IMG/VR virus record: IMGVR_UViG_3300048504_000257
Location: 1-37,814 of that record
Strand: one strand, 5' to 3'
DNA: 37,814 nucleotides
From: a virus
Of the stretch, positions 31,469 to 37,747 are shown in pieces. A model generated the notes under the pieces. That model saw nothing but the letters and a program-made list of their open reading frames with translations. It was not told the DNA's origin and did no database searches. How positions within the stretch are numbered: the stretch's first letter is position 1; each line of letters begins with the position of its first letter. Both the position numbers and the translations under genes were made by a program.

Positions 31469-32407
31469 ATGCCTAACTACTCTCGGATTAACGATCCCAT
31501 TTGCGAGCTGGTCCGCCGTGCAATAGACAAGGACGATCCTACTCAGCTCCCGTGGAGACGCGAATGGAAAGCAGGCGATTCGATCATGCCTACTAACCAC
31601 TACACCAACCATCAATACTCTGGCATCAACGTAATTAATTGCTGGGCCAGTGGCAAACTCAAGGGCTTTGAGTCTAATCGCTGGCTCACCTTCAACCAGA
31701 TCAAGGCTCATAACTATCAGCTCATCGGTGAGAAGGGCGACCCTGCTCGCGCATCAACACCCATCCTGTTCTTCAATCCTGAGCAAGTAGACAAGTCCAC
31801 AGGCGAGGTGACACACCACGCTATGTATAAAATCTACAACGTGTTCAACACTGAGCAGATTGTTGGCCTCAACATTGAGCAAGAGGCTGACTTCCAGCAT
31901 GACCCGGCAGACGTTAGCGATGCCATCAAGATACCCAAGGCACTGGGCGTCAAGCTAGCAGGCGGCGAGCCATCCTTTAACCTGCTCACTGACACCATCA
32001 AAATGCCTGACCTCAACAAGTTCACCAGCGTTGAGGCATTCATGACCACGCTTGCACATGAGTGCGTTCACTCCACTGGTCACAAGAAGCGGCTTGATCG
32101 TGACATGACCGGAGGCTTTGGCTCTGCTGACTATGCCAAAGAGGAGCTGGTTGCTGAGCTAGGTGCCGCCTTCATTGCCGCTGAGTGGGGCTTGTCTTAT
32201 TCCCTAGAGAATCATGCGGCCTACCTAACTAGCTGGCTCAAGGCTCTTGAGTCTGATCCCAAGTACCTAGTCGATGCCAGCAGGCTGGCTAACAAGGCAG
32301 TCAAGTTCATCTCTGAGCAGTTGGTTAACTGGGACATCCAGTCAGAAACCAGAGGCTCACTCGACGAGCTACTCCAGTATGACCCAGAGGAGAAGGTATA
32401 TGCCTGA
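31469..32407 (+). CDS. ArdC-like antirestriction protein with zincin domain
   Basis: A 312-residue protein of ArdC type. The N-terminal part (about 1-125) is the ssDNA-binding ArdC-N region (LPWRREW, HYTNHQYSGINV, NPEQVDKSTGE). The C-terminal part is a zinc metallopeptidase-like domain: HECVH at 197-201 with GH behind it, and the downstream EELVAELGAAF (225-235) that supplies the third ligand. All expected metal residues are present. ArdC proteins, first known on plasmids, protect incoming single-stranded DNA from host restriction. It has the repeated early leader and possibly its own promoter, suiting early expression. Confidence 0.85.
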   Translation: MPNYSRINDPICELVRRAIDKDDPTQLPWRREWKAGDSIMPTNHYTNHQYSGINVINCWASGKLKGFESNRWLTFNQIKAHNYQLIGEKGDPARASTPILFFNPEQVDKSTGEVTHHAMYKIYNVFNTEQIVGLNIEQEADFQHDPADVSDAIKIPKALGVKLAGGEPSFNLLTDTIKMPDLNKFTSVEAFMTTLAHECVHSTGHKKRLDRDMTGGFGSADYAKEELVAELGAAFIAAEWGLSYSLENHAAYLTSWLKALESDPKYLVDASRLANKAVKFISEQLVNWDIQSETRGSLDELLQYDPEEKVYA

Positions 32408-32567
32408 AGTCCGATGCGACATCTGCGGTGACCCAATGCACAAGCAGGCTGATCTTTATGCCTGCTATCCCTGCAAGAATCTGATCTGGGAATCCGAACT
32501 TCCACAATTTGAGGATGCTGTATGCCAGACCCAATCCACATCTACCCCCAACAACTCTTCACCGTGA
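32400..32567 (+). CDS. Zinc-finger microprotein, 55 aa
   Basis: The start overlaps the end of the ArdC-like gene, with GGAGAAGG just upstream. Residues 6-25 form C-x2-C-x12-C-x2-C (Cys6, Cys9, Cys22, Cys25), a small zinc ribbon; the rest is polar. Similar tiny Cys4 proteins are common in phage early regions. Function unknown. Confidence 0.6.
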   Translation: MPEVRCDICGDPMHKQADLYACYPCKNLIWESELPQFEDAVCQTQSTSTPNNSSP

Positions 32568-32755
32568 CGGTAGACACCAAGTTGCGTCATGACTACACGT
32601 TCCCTGCTTCGACTAACAGCGAGGCAAGGAACTACGTCATGGCGATGCTTCGCGACCCGGAGCAAGCCCACTATCTTGACGAGCTATGCACCAGCCACGC
32701 CGTCATTGACACCCATGTCGTAGCCATTGAGAGGTTAGATGACCATGAAATTTAG
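32522..32755 (+). CDS. Small protein, 77 aa
   Basis: A 77-residue protein overlapping the zinc-finger gene by 46 bases. GAGG lies before the ATG. The pattern is beta strand (QLFTVTVDTK) followed by a helix (SEARNYVMAMLRDPEQAHYL) and a strand (THVVAIERLD). No family recognised. Its end overlaps the next start. Confidence 0.55.
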   Translation: MPDPIHIYPQQLFTVTVDTKLRHDYTFPASTNSEARNYVMAMLRDPEQAHYLDELCTSHAVIDTHVVAIERLDDHEI

Positions 32756-32948
32756 CAATGAAGTAAGCACCTGTATCCACTGGTTGCGAGGCAACCTGTA
32801 CCCCAACACCTGTCGAGATGACTTCCTGTCTATGTTGATGGGGATGTACAAGCTCTCTGCTCAAGATGCGTGGACCGCTATGGCTGACGCTGAGTGGGCA
32901 GAGCAATTCAAAGACCAACCCGAAATCGCGCGCATTGCCGCACTCTAA
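32739..32948 (+). CDS. Small helical protein, 69 aa
   Basis: A 69-residue helical protein with Trp-rich helices (CIHWLRG, DAWTAMADAEWAEQF). Two ATGs (32739 and 32745) are possible; GAGAGG lies upstream. It overlaps the previous gene by 17 bases. Unknown function. Confidence 0.55.
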   Translation: MTMKFSNEVSTCIHWLRGNLYPNTCRDDFLSMLMGMYKLSAQDAWTAMADAEWAEQFKDQPEIARIAAL

Positions 32949-32962
32949 TTAGGAGATTCATT

Positions 32963-33205
32963 ATGACTCGTTACATGGTTGAGTACCGCCGCCTTTGCCC
33001 CTTCACCAAAGAGATGAGGGATTGGAAGAACTATTACACCAGCGAGGACAAGATGTCCGCTATGGAGATGTATTGCCAGCATCTCACTCACCACTCTGAC
33101 GAAGAGTGTCGCCTTATCTCGTTCAATGACGAGCCAACCTTCCACCACTTGTTCATTCCCCCCACTGACAAGGACTCTGATGACTCAGAAGAGGAGGCCG
33201 CATGA
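32963..33205 (+). CDS. Small protein, 80 aa
   Basis: An 80-residue protein with AGGAG eight bases before the ATG. The N-terminus is basic and aromatic (RYMVEYRRLCPFTKEMRDW); the C-terminus is an acidic tail (DKDSDDSEEEAA). It overlaps the next gene by ATGA. Unknown. Confidence 0.6.
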   Translation: MTRYMVEYRRLCPFTKEMRDWKNYYTSEDKMSAMEMYCQHLTHHSDEECRLISFNDEPTFHHLFIPPTDKDSDDSEEEAA

Positions 33206-33420
33206 AGATCATCATTGACGTAGACCCCAGAGACATTGACTGGGGCAAGTCCACTGTTCATCAGACCCGTGAGCGTGGCCCAGATGATGCCATTTACACA
33301 GATGTCGAGGTCGATCTTGACTACTGCAACTGGCAGGGGCTACGCATCGTTGACTTCATTGATGTTGATGAGGCATGCGATTGGTTCCATGAAGAGGTAA
33401 CCGAGGGGGCCGCCGCATGA
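33202..33420 (+). CDS. Small acidic protein, 72 aa
   Basis: A 72-residue, Asp-rich protein (KIIIDVDPRDIDW, VEVDLDYCNW, VDFIDVDEACDWFHEE). Strands alternating with acidic loops suggest a small folded domain. Translation is coupled on both sides by ATGA overlaps. Unknown. Confidence 0.55.
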   Translation: MKIIIDVDPRDIDWGKSTVHQTRERGPDDAIYTDVEVDLDYCNWQGLRIVDFIDVDEACDWFHEEVTEGAAA

Positions 33421-33608
33421 GCGCCCCCGAGTGTGCCTACTGCAATGAACTCATCTGGCATAGCCGTGTCTGGTCACCGGACTGCCTGCCTGATGACATC
33501 CCTCTTAACTGGTGGGGCAAGGATGAAACCTCATACCACCCTTCCTGCTGGGAAACCATCATCCATGAGGCGAGGCAGGAGCTGGCCCTCAAGCATGGTG
33601 ATGGCTGA
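33417..33608 (+). CDS. Small Cys/His protein, 63 aa
   Basis: A 63-residue Trp-rich protein with Cys6-x2-Cys9, later SPDC, YHPSCW and H-x-A motifs that could hold one zinc ion. ATGA overlap with the gene before; its stop shares a base with the next ATG. Unknown. Confidence 0.55.
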   Translation: MSAPECAYCNELIWHSRVWSPDCLPDDIPLNWWGKDETSYHPSCWETIIHEARQELALKHGDG

Positions 33609-33808
33609 TGCGCTGGACCTATCGCAAGGCACTCAACAAGGGCTTTACCCCCTGCTGGTACATGACTGAACACGGCTCCCGCATTGCGTGGGTCGAGAAG
33701 CAAGGAAGCAAGTGGATGACTATCCGCTTCGCTTCTGACAACACACGCAAGCGTCTGCCCCTTAGTGAGCAACGCTACATGACTCCCCTTAAATCCAAGC
33801 GAGGCTGA
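33608..33808 (+). CDS. Small basic protein, 66 aa
   Basis: A 66-residue very basic protein (KALNKGFTPCWYMTEHG, ASDNTRKRLP, MTPLKSKRG). It starts on the last base of the previous stop (TGATG). It could bind nucleic acid. Unknown. Confidence 0.5.
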   Translation: MRWTYRKALNKGFTPCWYMTEHGSRIAWVEKQGSKWMTIRFASDNTRKRLPLSEQRYMTPLKSKRG

Positions 33809-33809
33809 G

Positions 33810-34079
33810 ATGTACACGATTGAGAAAGACATTCCCTACAAGCAGACCATATCTGCCTGCAAGTACCCAGAGCTACGTCAGCTCTGCAATGAGATGCAGG
33901 TCGGTGACTCCGTTGTTGTTGCCACTGTCAAAGAGGCCACTGCCCTTCAGATGTACATGCACCGGAGGCACATTCGCACCTGTGCTGACGGAGAGTACGG
34001 CCTTCAGATCAGCAGGCGCAAGCGTGTTGCTGATGACATGGGTAACACCCAAGGCTACCGGGTCTGGAGACTCGCATGA
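33810..34079 (+). CDS. Small VGDS-family protein, copy 1 (89 aa)
   Basis: An 89-residue protein with NEMQVGDSVVV, an EATALQMYMHRR helix and the end GYRVWRLA. The order (helix, VGDS strand, helix with EA, R-rich strand, RVWR/K strand) recurs in the gene at 34351-34620, so the two are paralogues. The pattern is common in small phage proteins, of unknown function. It overlaps the next gene by ATGA. Confidence 0.6.
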   Translation: MYTIEKDIPYKQTISACKYPELRQLCNEMQVGDSVVVATVKEATALQMYMHRRHIRTCADGEYGLQISRRKRVADDMGNTQGYRVWRLA

Positions 34080-34252
34080 AACGCGAGACTGTTGACCAGT
34101 ATCTTGCCCGTGGTGGACAGATCACAGTCATTGAGACTGGTCTGTCTGGCAAAGACATGTCCTCCCGCTATGACAGGAAGAAAGGGAGAGGCGTGAACAT
34201 CACACTCAAAAAGGAGAGGCGGCATGCAGTTAATAACCCTGCCAACTCTTGA
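34076..34252 (+). CDS. Small basic protein, 58 aa
   Basis: A 58-residue basic protein starting MKRETVDQYLARGGQITVIE, coupled by an ATGA overlap. RKKGRG and LKKERRH stretches suggest nucleic-acid binding. The QYLARGGQIT motif resembles the small phage proteins that accompany transcription or replication genes, but no function can be given. Confidence 0.5.
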   Translation: MKRETVDQYLARGGQITVIETGLSGKDMSSRYDRKKGRGVNITLKKERRHAVNNPANS

Positions 34253-34358
34253 GGAGTACTACTCACACGCTGGTGCTTTATTAGCCAGCAACGTGAGATT
34301 CATCGGCACTACTGCCAACTTAACCCTAGTTATCTACAAGGAGATTGACCATGGATAA
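34224..34358 (+). CDS. Small protein, 44 aa
   Basis: A 44-codon frame with a strong ribosome site (AAGGAGAGG) before the ATG. It reads MQLITLPTLEEYYSHAGALL and ends four codons past the next gene's ATG. Tight packing and the ribosome site favour a real gene; unknown function. Confidence 0.4.
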   Translation: MQLITLPTLEEYYSHAGALLASNVRFIGTTANLTLVIYKEIDHG

Positions 34359-34620
34359 CCTATCAAATACCGACACTCATTCTGACCGTTACTTGGATGC
34401 CATTGAGCGTCACGTTCCTATCCCCTCAGCTCAGCGGGATCGTGCTTCGTGGTCCAAGGTAGTTAATGCCATGGCTGTTGGTGATTCGATCATGTTCCCC
34501 AACCAGCGTGAGGCTCAAAACTTTGCCGCTGCCCTTCGTAATTACGGATACCGCAGTGTCATCCGCACCCAGAAATCAAGTGCGGTCAGAGTCTGGAAGA
34601 TGGATAAGCGTCCATGCTGA
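34351..34620 (+). CDS. Small VGDS-family protein, copy 2 (89 aa)
   Basis: A paralogue of 33810-34079: VNAMAVGDSIMF, a REAQNFAAALRNYGY helix, SVIRTQ strand, then RVWKM. I choose the ATG at 34351, ten bases after CAAGGAG, over one two codons upstream. The stop codon is the start of an extended -10 promoter for the recombination block. Confidence 0.6.
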   Translation: MDNLSNTDTHSDRYLDAIERHVPIPSAQRDRASWSKVVNAMAVGDSIMFPNQREAQNFAAALRNYGYRSVIRTQKSSAVRVWKMDKRPC

Positions 34621-34626
34621 TATAAT
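34618..34626 (+). promoter_or_regulatory. Extended -10 promoter (TGATATAAT)
   Basis: A perfect TATAAT with TG one base upstream: the extended -10 type, which needs no -35. It overlaps the stop codon of the gene before and would start a 250-base leader upstream of the recombination genes. Confidence 0.5.
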
Positions 34627-34884
34627 CTCTCCGCCCAACGCTTCTTTGTAGGCGTGTGACCCGGTTGCCAGCGTCCCGGGGGGCAAATCGCTGGACCCAC
34701 TACTCTTGTCGGATGGCACACAGTCGCTATCCCCAACACCCTACTCCCTATTCAGCCTAGCTCCCCCTGCCGCAACCACCTACCCGGCAGAATGTTAGCA
34801 CCCAACTAACCTACAATATTACCTTGTACTCTCCAGTACTCGGTGATAACGTAGCCTATGCAGTACTACAACAAGGAGTGAGTA
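34627..34884 (+). promoter_or_regulatory. Structured 258-base leader before the recombination genes
   Basis: No gene is seen here. It holds a possible H-type pseudoknot: TTGC (34665-34668) pairs GCAA (34683-34686) and the adjacent CAGCG (34669-34673) pairs CGCTG (34689-34693). Hairpins CTGCCG/CGGCAG (34767-34790) and GTACT-CTCC-AGTAC (34826-34839) follow. An ACAACAAGGAG ribosome site precedes the ATG at 34885. The region could act as an attenuator or small RNA. Confidence 0.45.
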
Positions 34885-35505
34885 ATGAGCAAGAAAGACG
34901 ATGGCGTAGTCAACATTCACGGTAAGACTTACCTGACTGTAGCTCGCCGCATTAATGATTTCCGTGCCGCACACGCTGACTACGGTGTACACACTGAGAT
35001 CCTATCCATTGATGAGAACACGGTGGTATGCCGTGCCATCATCACTGATGCTGACGGACGCCAACTGTCCTCCGGCATTGCTGAGGAGCATCGCCGTGCT
35101 TCTAAGATCAACCAGACCAGTGCCACAGAAAACTGTGAAACCTCTGCTGTTGGCAGGGCGCTCGCCTTCCTTGGCATGGCTGGTACTGAGATCGCTAGTG
35201 CCGATGAGGTAGCTGGTGCTATCGCTCAACAGAATGGCGGCGGTGAGGAGATGGACTTCCTTGTGTCACACGCGAACGCTGTGCGTGAGAACCTTGAGGA
35301 GATTTACCAGATCAAAGCCGCTATCGCTAACGATGACATCATGACTGCCGCTGGTTACTACGCAGACATGGACAGGGATACCGTCACCGCCCTGTGGAGA
35401 GCGCCCTCTAAGGGTGGGATCTGGACTACTGCTGAGCGCAAGCTCATGCAGGCAGATGGTGACTTAGCCAAGTGTATTAAGAAGATGAAGGAGGACGCCG
35501 CATGA
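34885..35505 (+). CDS. Candidate ssDNA-annealing recombination protein
   Basis: A 206-residue protein. Residues 10-95 match a widespread phage family: TYLTVARRINDFRAAH, GVHTEIL, then the motif NCETSAVGRALAFLGM. Proteins with an E-x-SAVGRAL motif beside SSB genes are often the phage annealing proteins (Erf/Rad52-like), which pair complementary strands during replication and recombination. The C-terminal 80 residues are helical and probably separate. The SSB-like gene overlaps the stop by four bases. The family link comes from motif memory and context; no exonuclease gene is recognised next to it. Confidence 0.5.
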   Translation: MSKKDDGVVNIHGKTYLTVARRINDFRAAHADYGVHTEILSIDENTVVCRAIITDADGRQLSSGIAEEHRRASKINQTSATENCETSAVGRALAFLGMAGTEIASADEVAGAIAQQNGGGEEMDFLVSHANAVRENLEEIYQIKAAIANDDIMTAAGYYADMDRDTVTALWRAPSKGGIWTTAERKLMQADGDLAKCIKKMKEDAA

Positions 35506-35807
35506 GCGACAACAACCAGTACGACAACACGCTCGTTCTGTTTAAGAATGAGAAATACGAGCAGGGAGGCAAGCACCCCATGTACAAGGGGAACGCTACC
35601 TTCCAAGGCACCAAGCTGAACTGCTCTGTCTGGCTCAAGGAAGCCAACGGTGAGGGCAAGCTAGAGAAAGGCACCAAGTTTTTCTCTGGTACCTTTGACG
35701 ATTGGAAGCCAGAGGGTTCGTATCAAAACAACAAGGGTTCGGGGAAAGCGGACGAAGCTCCGTGGTCGGGCGATCAATCTAAAGGCGACGACGACATCCC
35801 CTTCTAA
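35502..35807 (+). CDS. Single-strand DNA-binding-like protein with acidic tip
   Basis: A 101-residue protein. Residues 8-70 look like a small OB fold (NTLVLFKNEKYEQGG, GNATFQGTKLNCSVWLKE, FFSGTFDDWKP). After a Gly/Ser/Lys linker it ends DDDIPF, the tip by which bacterial SSB binds its partners. So it is likely to coat phage ssDNA and recruit replication and repair proteins. It is translated together with the annealing candidate and ended by a strong terminator. Confidence 0.7.
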   Translation: MSDNNQYDNTLVLFKNEKYEQGGKHPMYKGNATFQGTKLNCSVWLKEANGEGKLEKGTKFFSGTFDDWKPEGSYQNNKGSGKADEAPWSGDQSKGDDDIPF

Positions 35808-35838
35808 GCACTCACTCCTAAGAAGTGCGTTTGATTTT

Positions 35839-35864
35839 GCGGGGTTCCGGCCCCGCCTTTTTTT
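35839..35864 (+). terminator. Intrinsic terminator after the SSB-like gene
   Basis: GCGGGG-TTCCGG-CCCCGC stem followed by C and seven T. The ribosome site AGGAG of the next gene begins six bases after the T-run. Confidence 0.9.
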
Positions 35865-35877
35865 ATGAGGAGTACCC

Positions 35878-36108
35878 ATGTCCATCACGGAAAAGTTTGT
35901 ACCACATGAGGAACTGCTGGAGCTGTTTGGTGTAGAGCGCAATGCTACGCTGATGAGGATGCTTGACCGCAACAACATTAGCTACATGACTAACTATAAG
36001 AAGCGCCCCCTCGTTCTCCGCAGTGACATCGAAGCCTTCAACCAGAAGACACCTGAATCAGAGGATGCCCCAACTACCACCGGGCCTATCCTTGAGTGGG
36101 AGGATTGA
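35878..36108 (+). CDS. Helix-turn-helix protein (DUF4224/excisionase-like)
   Basis: A 76-residue protein: EELLELFGVERNATLMRML helix pair, then a NNISYMTNYKKRPLVLRSD wing. The layout suits winged-helix phage proteins of the DUF4224, excisionase or PrtN type. No integrase is present, so a regulatory role is more likely than excision. The last 20 residues are a Thr/Glu tail. AGGAG lies seven bases before the ATG. Confidence 0.6.
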   Translation: MSITEKFVPHEELLELFGVERNATLMRMLDRNNISYMTNYKKRPLVLRSDIEAFNQKTPESEDAPTTTGPILEWED

Positions 36109-36110
36109 TC

Positions 36111-36293
36111 ATGCCACTAGACGCTACCGAACTCACATGCCTACAAGCTGTCCTCAAACACCAGATGGATGAGCTTGAGCGCGACCCCGATCTCTATAAG
36201 AACTTCTCTGCCCTATTCACCTTTGAGACTTTGCGCTGTATTGAGTCCAAGCTGAACGGCTACATCGTGTCGGGGGACTGGCTCAATGGATAA
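36111..36293 (+). CDS. Small helical protein, 60 aa
   Basis: A 60-residue helical protein (MPLDATELTCLQAVLKHQMD). I choose the ATG at 36111, which has GGAGG nine bases upstream; an earlier start (36096) would overlap the previous gene. It overlaps the P-like gene by eight bases. Unknown. Confidence 0.55.
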   Translation: MPLDATELTCLQAVLKHQMDELERDPDLYKNFSALFTFETLRCIESKLNGYIVSGDWLNG

Positions 36294-36762
36294 TGTCGGC
36301 AGAGATGATGTCCTCCACGCCCTGAAATACTGCTATGAGTTTTACCGCAAACCCTTTGAGGACATAGACAAGCAGGTATGGGGCGGCATGATCCGTGACC
36401 ACAACTACTCCTCCTTTCAGTGGAAGGAAGAGATCAGGAACTACATGGGCCGTGGCACCTTCTGCCCCAAGCCCAAAGAAATCCTTGGTGCGCTGGCTGA
36501 GAACCACGAACGCAAGGTCCACAAGGAGAGTCTCCAGATTGAGGAGATGGTTGATGACTGCCCACCTGAGATTCGCAAGGCGTGGTCCCATTGGATTCCT
36601 GTCTTCCACGGTCAAGCCCTACCCTTTGACAGCACCAATGAAGAAGCTGATGAGGGGCTGATTGAAGCATGGCTACTGCTGGTTAATGAGGAAGCCAAGC
36701 GGGTTAACTCCCCTGAGTCCATACCAGATGACTTCAAGATGAAGGAGATATGGGGTGCCTGA
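36286..36762 (+). CDS. Replisome loader-like protein (lambda P-type by context)
   Basis: A 158-residue protein with a Trp-rich middle: VWGGMIRDHNYSSFQWKEEI, RGTFCPKPKEIL, then IRKAWSHWIPVF. The WG-x-x-x and FCPKPKEI pattern is like phage replication proteins of the P/loader kind, which bring host DnaB helicase to the origin. The order HTH - loader - NinB - NinG parallels lambdoid phages. The family is not proven. It overlaps the NinB-like gene by eight bases. Confidence 0.45.
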   Translation: MDNVGRDDVLHALKYCYEFYRKPFEDIDKQVWGGMIRDHNYSSFQWKEEIRNYMGRGTFCPKPKEILGALAENHERKVHKESLQIEEMVDDCPPEIRKAWSHWIPVFHGQALPFDSTNEEADEGLIEAWLLLVNEEAKRVNSPESIPDDFKMKEIWGA

Positions 36763-37165
36763 AGGACAAACGTGGACAGTCAGCGACAAGAACACCCAAG
36801 ACTTCTTCATTGCCTACATCAAAGATCAGGTGGAGCAGGGTGTTGTTCGCGTGTACACCATTCAGAAAGCAGATAGGACGTTCAAGCAGAACAATGCACT
36901 GCACCTGTTGTTTACTCGTTTAGCTGATGGCCTTAACGATGCTGGATTTGGCATACCACATCCTATGAACAGCGAGATGGAGATGCCCTATTCGCAAGAG
37001 AGCGTAAAGACACTGCTGTGGACACCCATCATTCAGTCTATCTACAGCACCACACGCTCATCCCACCTAGATACTGAGCAACTAAGCCACGCCGCCGAAG
37101 TAATGATCGACGCTGTGAACCTATCCACCGGGGTTTATATCCCCTTCCCATCCCATAGCCTCTAG
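36755..37165 (+). CDS. NinB-like recombination protein
   Basis: A 136-residue protein, GTG start with AAGGAG eight bases upstream. It has the NinB layout: FKQNNALHLLFTRLADGLNDAG, then EMPYSQESVKTLLWTPIIQ, then STTRSSHLDTEQLSHA. NinB (Orf) of lambda binds ssDNA and replaces host RecFOR mediators in recombination. The next genes end in a NinG-like nuclease, as expected for a nin cluster. Confidence 0.7.
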   Translation: MPEGQTWTVSDKNTQDFFIAYIKDQVEQGVVRVYTIQKADRTFKQNNALHLLFTRLADGLNDAGFGIPHPMNSEMEMPYSQESVKTLLWTPIIQSIYSTTRSSHLDTEQLSHAAEVMIDAVNLSTGVYIPFPSHSL

Positions 37166-37175
37166 GAGTCCCTGT

Positions 37176-37301
37176 ATGGCCCGTCAGCGAAAGAAGTGGA
37201 TTGACCTATACCCTGAGTTGGCAAAGGACTCAGAGGCTCTCATCAGCATTGTGCTGGTCATGCTGGCTGTGGTGCTACTGGAGTGCAGTACCTATGTATG
37301 A
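37176..37301 (+). CDS. Small membrane protein, 41 aa
   Basis: A 41-codon gene with AGGAG nine bases before the ATG. The N-terminus is basic (MARQRKKWIDLYPEL); residues 21-36 (ALISIVLVMLAVVLLE) are a single membrane span at the C-terminal end. The next 35-codon membrane gene overlaps it. Tail-anchored form; candidate lysis or membrane-effector protein, function unproven. The window's left end carries the last eight codons of another copy. Confidence 0.6.
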   Translation: MARQRKKWIDLYPELAKDSEALISIVLVMLAVVLLECSTYV

Positions 37302-37404
37302 GCTGGAGTGGGCCATCTTCATGACCGTCTTCCAGTTTGTGTTTGTTGGCTGGTGGCTGAGACATCAATGGATTAACAGGAGTAGTAACAATGGCCGTTA
37401 AACG
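37278..37404. repeat. Terminal direct repeat A, right copy
   Basis: Identical to 1-127. Past this point the right end continues into the HNH gene, while the left end continues into the NinG-like gene. Confidence 0.95.
37294..37401 (+). CDS. Small single-span membrane protein, 35 aa (right copy)
   Basis: Identical to 17-124. One aromatic-rich membrane span and a basic tail; overlaps the 41-codon gene before it and the HNH gene after it. Confidence 0.5.
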   Translation: MYELEWAIFMTVFQFVFVGWWLRHQWINRSSNNGR

Positions 37405-37747
37405 AACCGGAAGATACGGGCGGTTGAGCAGGGAGTACCACCGCAAGCCTGTGGATGATCGCCTATCTAACTATGTCGAGGACGAGAACGGCTGTTGGAT
37501 CTGGCAGGGCTACAAGGATCAGGGCTACGGCAAGCTCCGTGACGACAGCAAGTTAGTGCTTGCCCACCGGGTCGCCTATGCCCACAGGTACGGGCCTATC
37601 ACCCCTGAGCTAATGGTCTGTCACGACTGTGGCATTAGGGGGTGCATCAACCCCGAGCATCTGTATCTAGGCACAGCTAAAGACAACGCCGCTGACATGG
37701 TTCGCCACGGTAGAGCGGGAAGCAAAGTCAAACGGGAGTGGGTGTAG
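37391..37747 (+). CDS. Homing-type HNH endonuclease (present only at the right end)
   Basis: A 118-residue protein with the free-standing homing HNH pattern: CWIWQG (35-40), GYGK, AHRVAYAHRYGPI, MVCHDCGIRGCINPEHLYLGT and DNAADMVRHGR. Catalytic and zinc residues are all visible (His in VCHDC, Asn in CINPEH, final His). Such enzymes cut alleles lacking the gene so that repair copies it in. It sits between the small membrane gene and the NinG-like gene, its first five codons are shared with the other allele's NinG-like gene, and the left end of the window lacks it. Complete and probably active. Confidence 0.85.
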   Translation: MAVKRTGRYGRLSREYHRKPVDDRLSNYVEDENGCWIWQGYKDQGYGKLRDDSKLVLAHRVAYAHRYGPITPELMVCHDCGIRGCINPEHLYLGTAKDNAADMVRHGRAGSKVKREWV

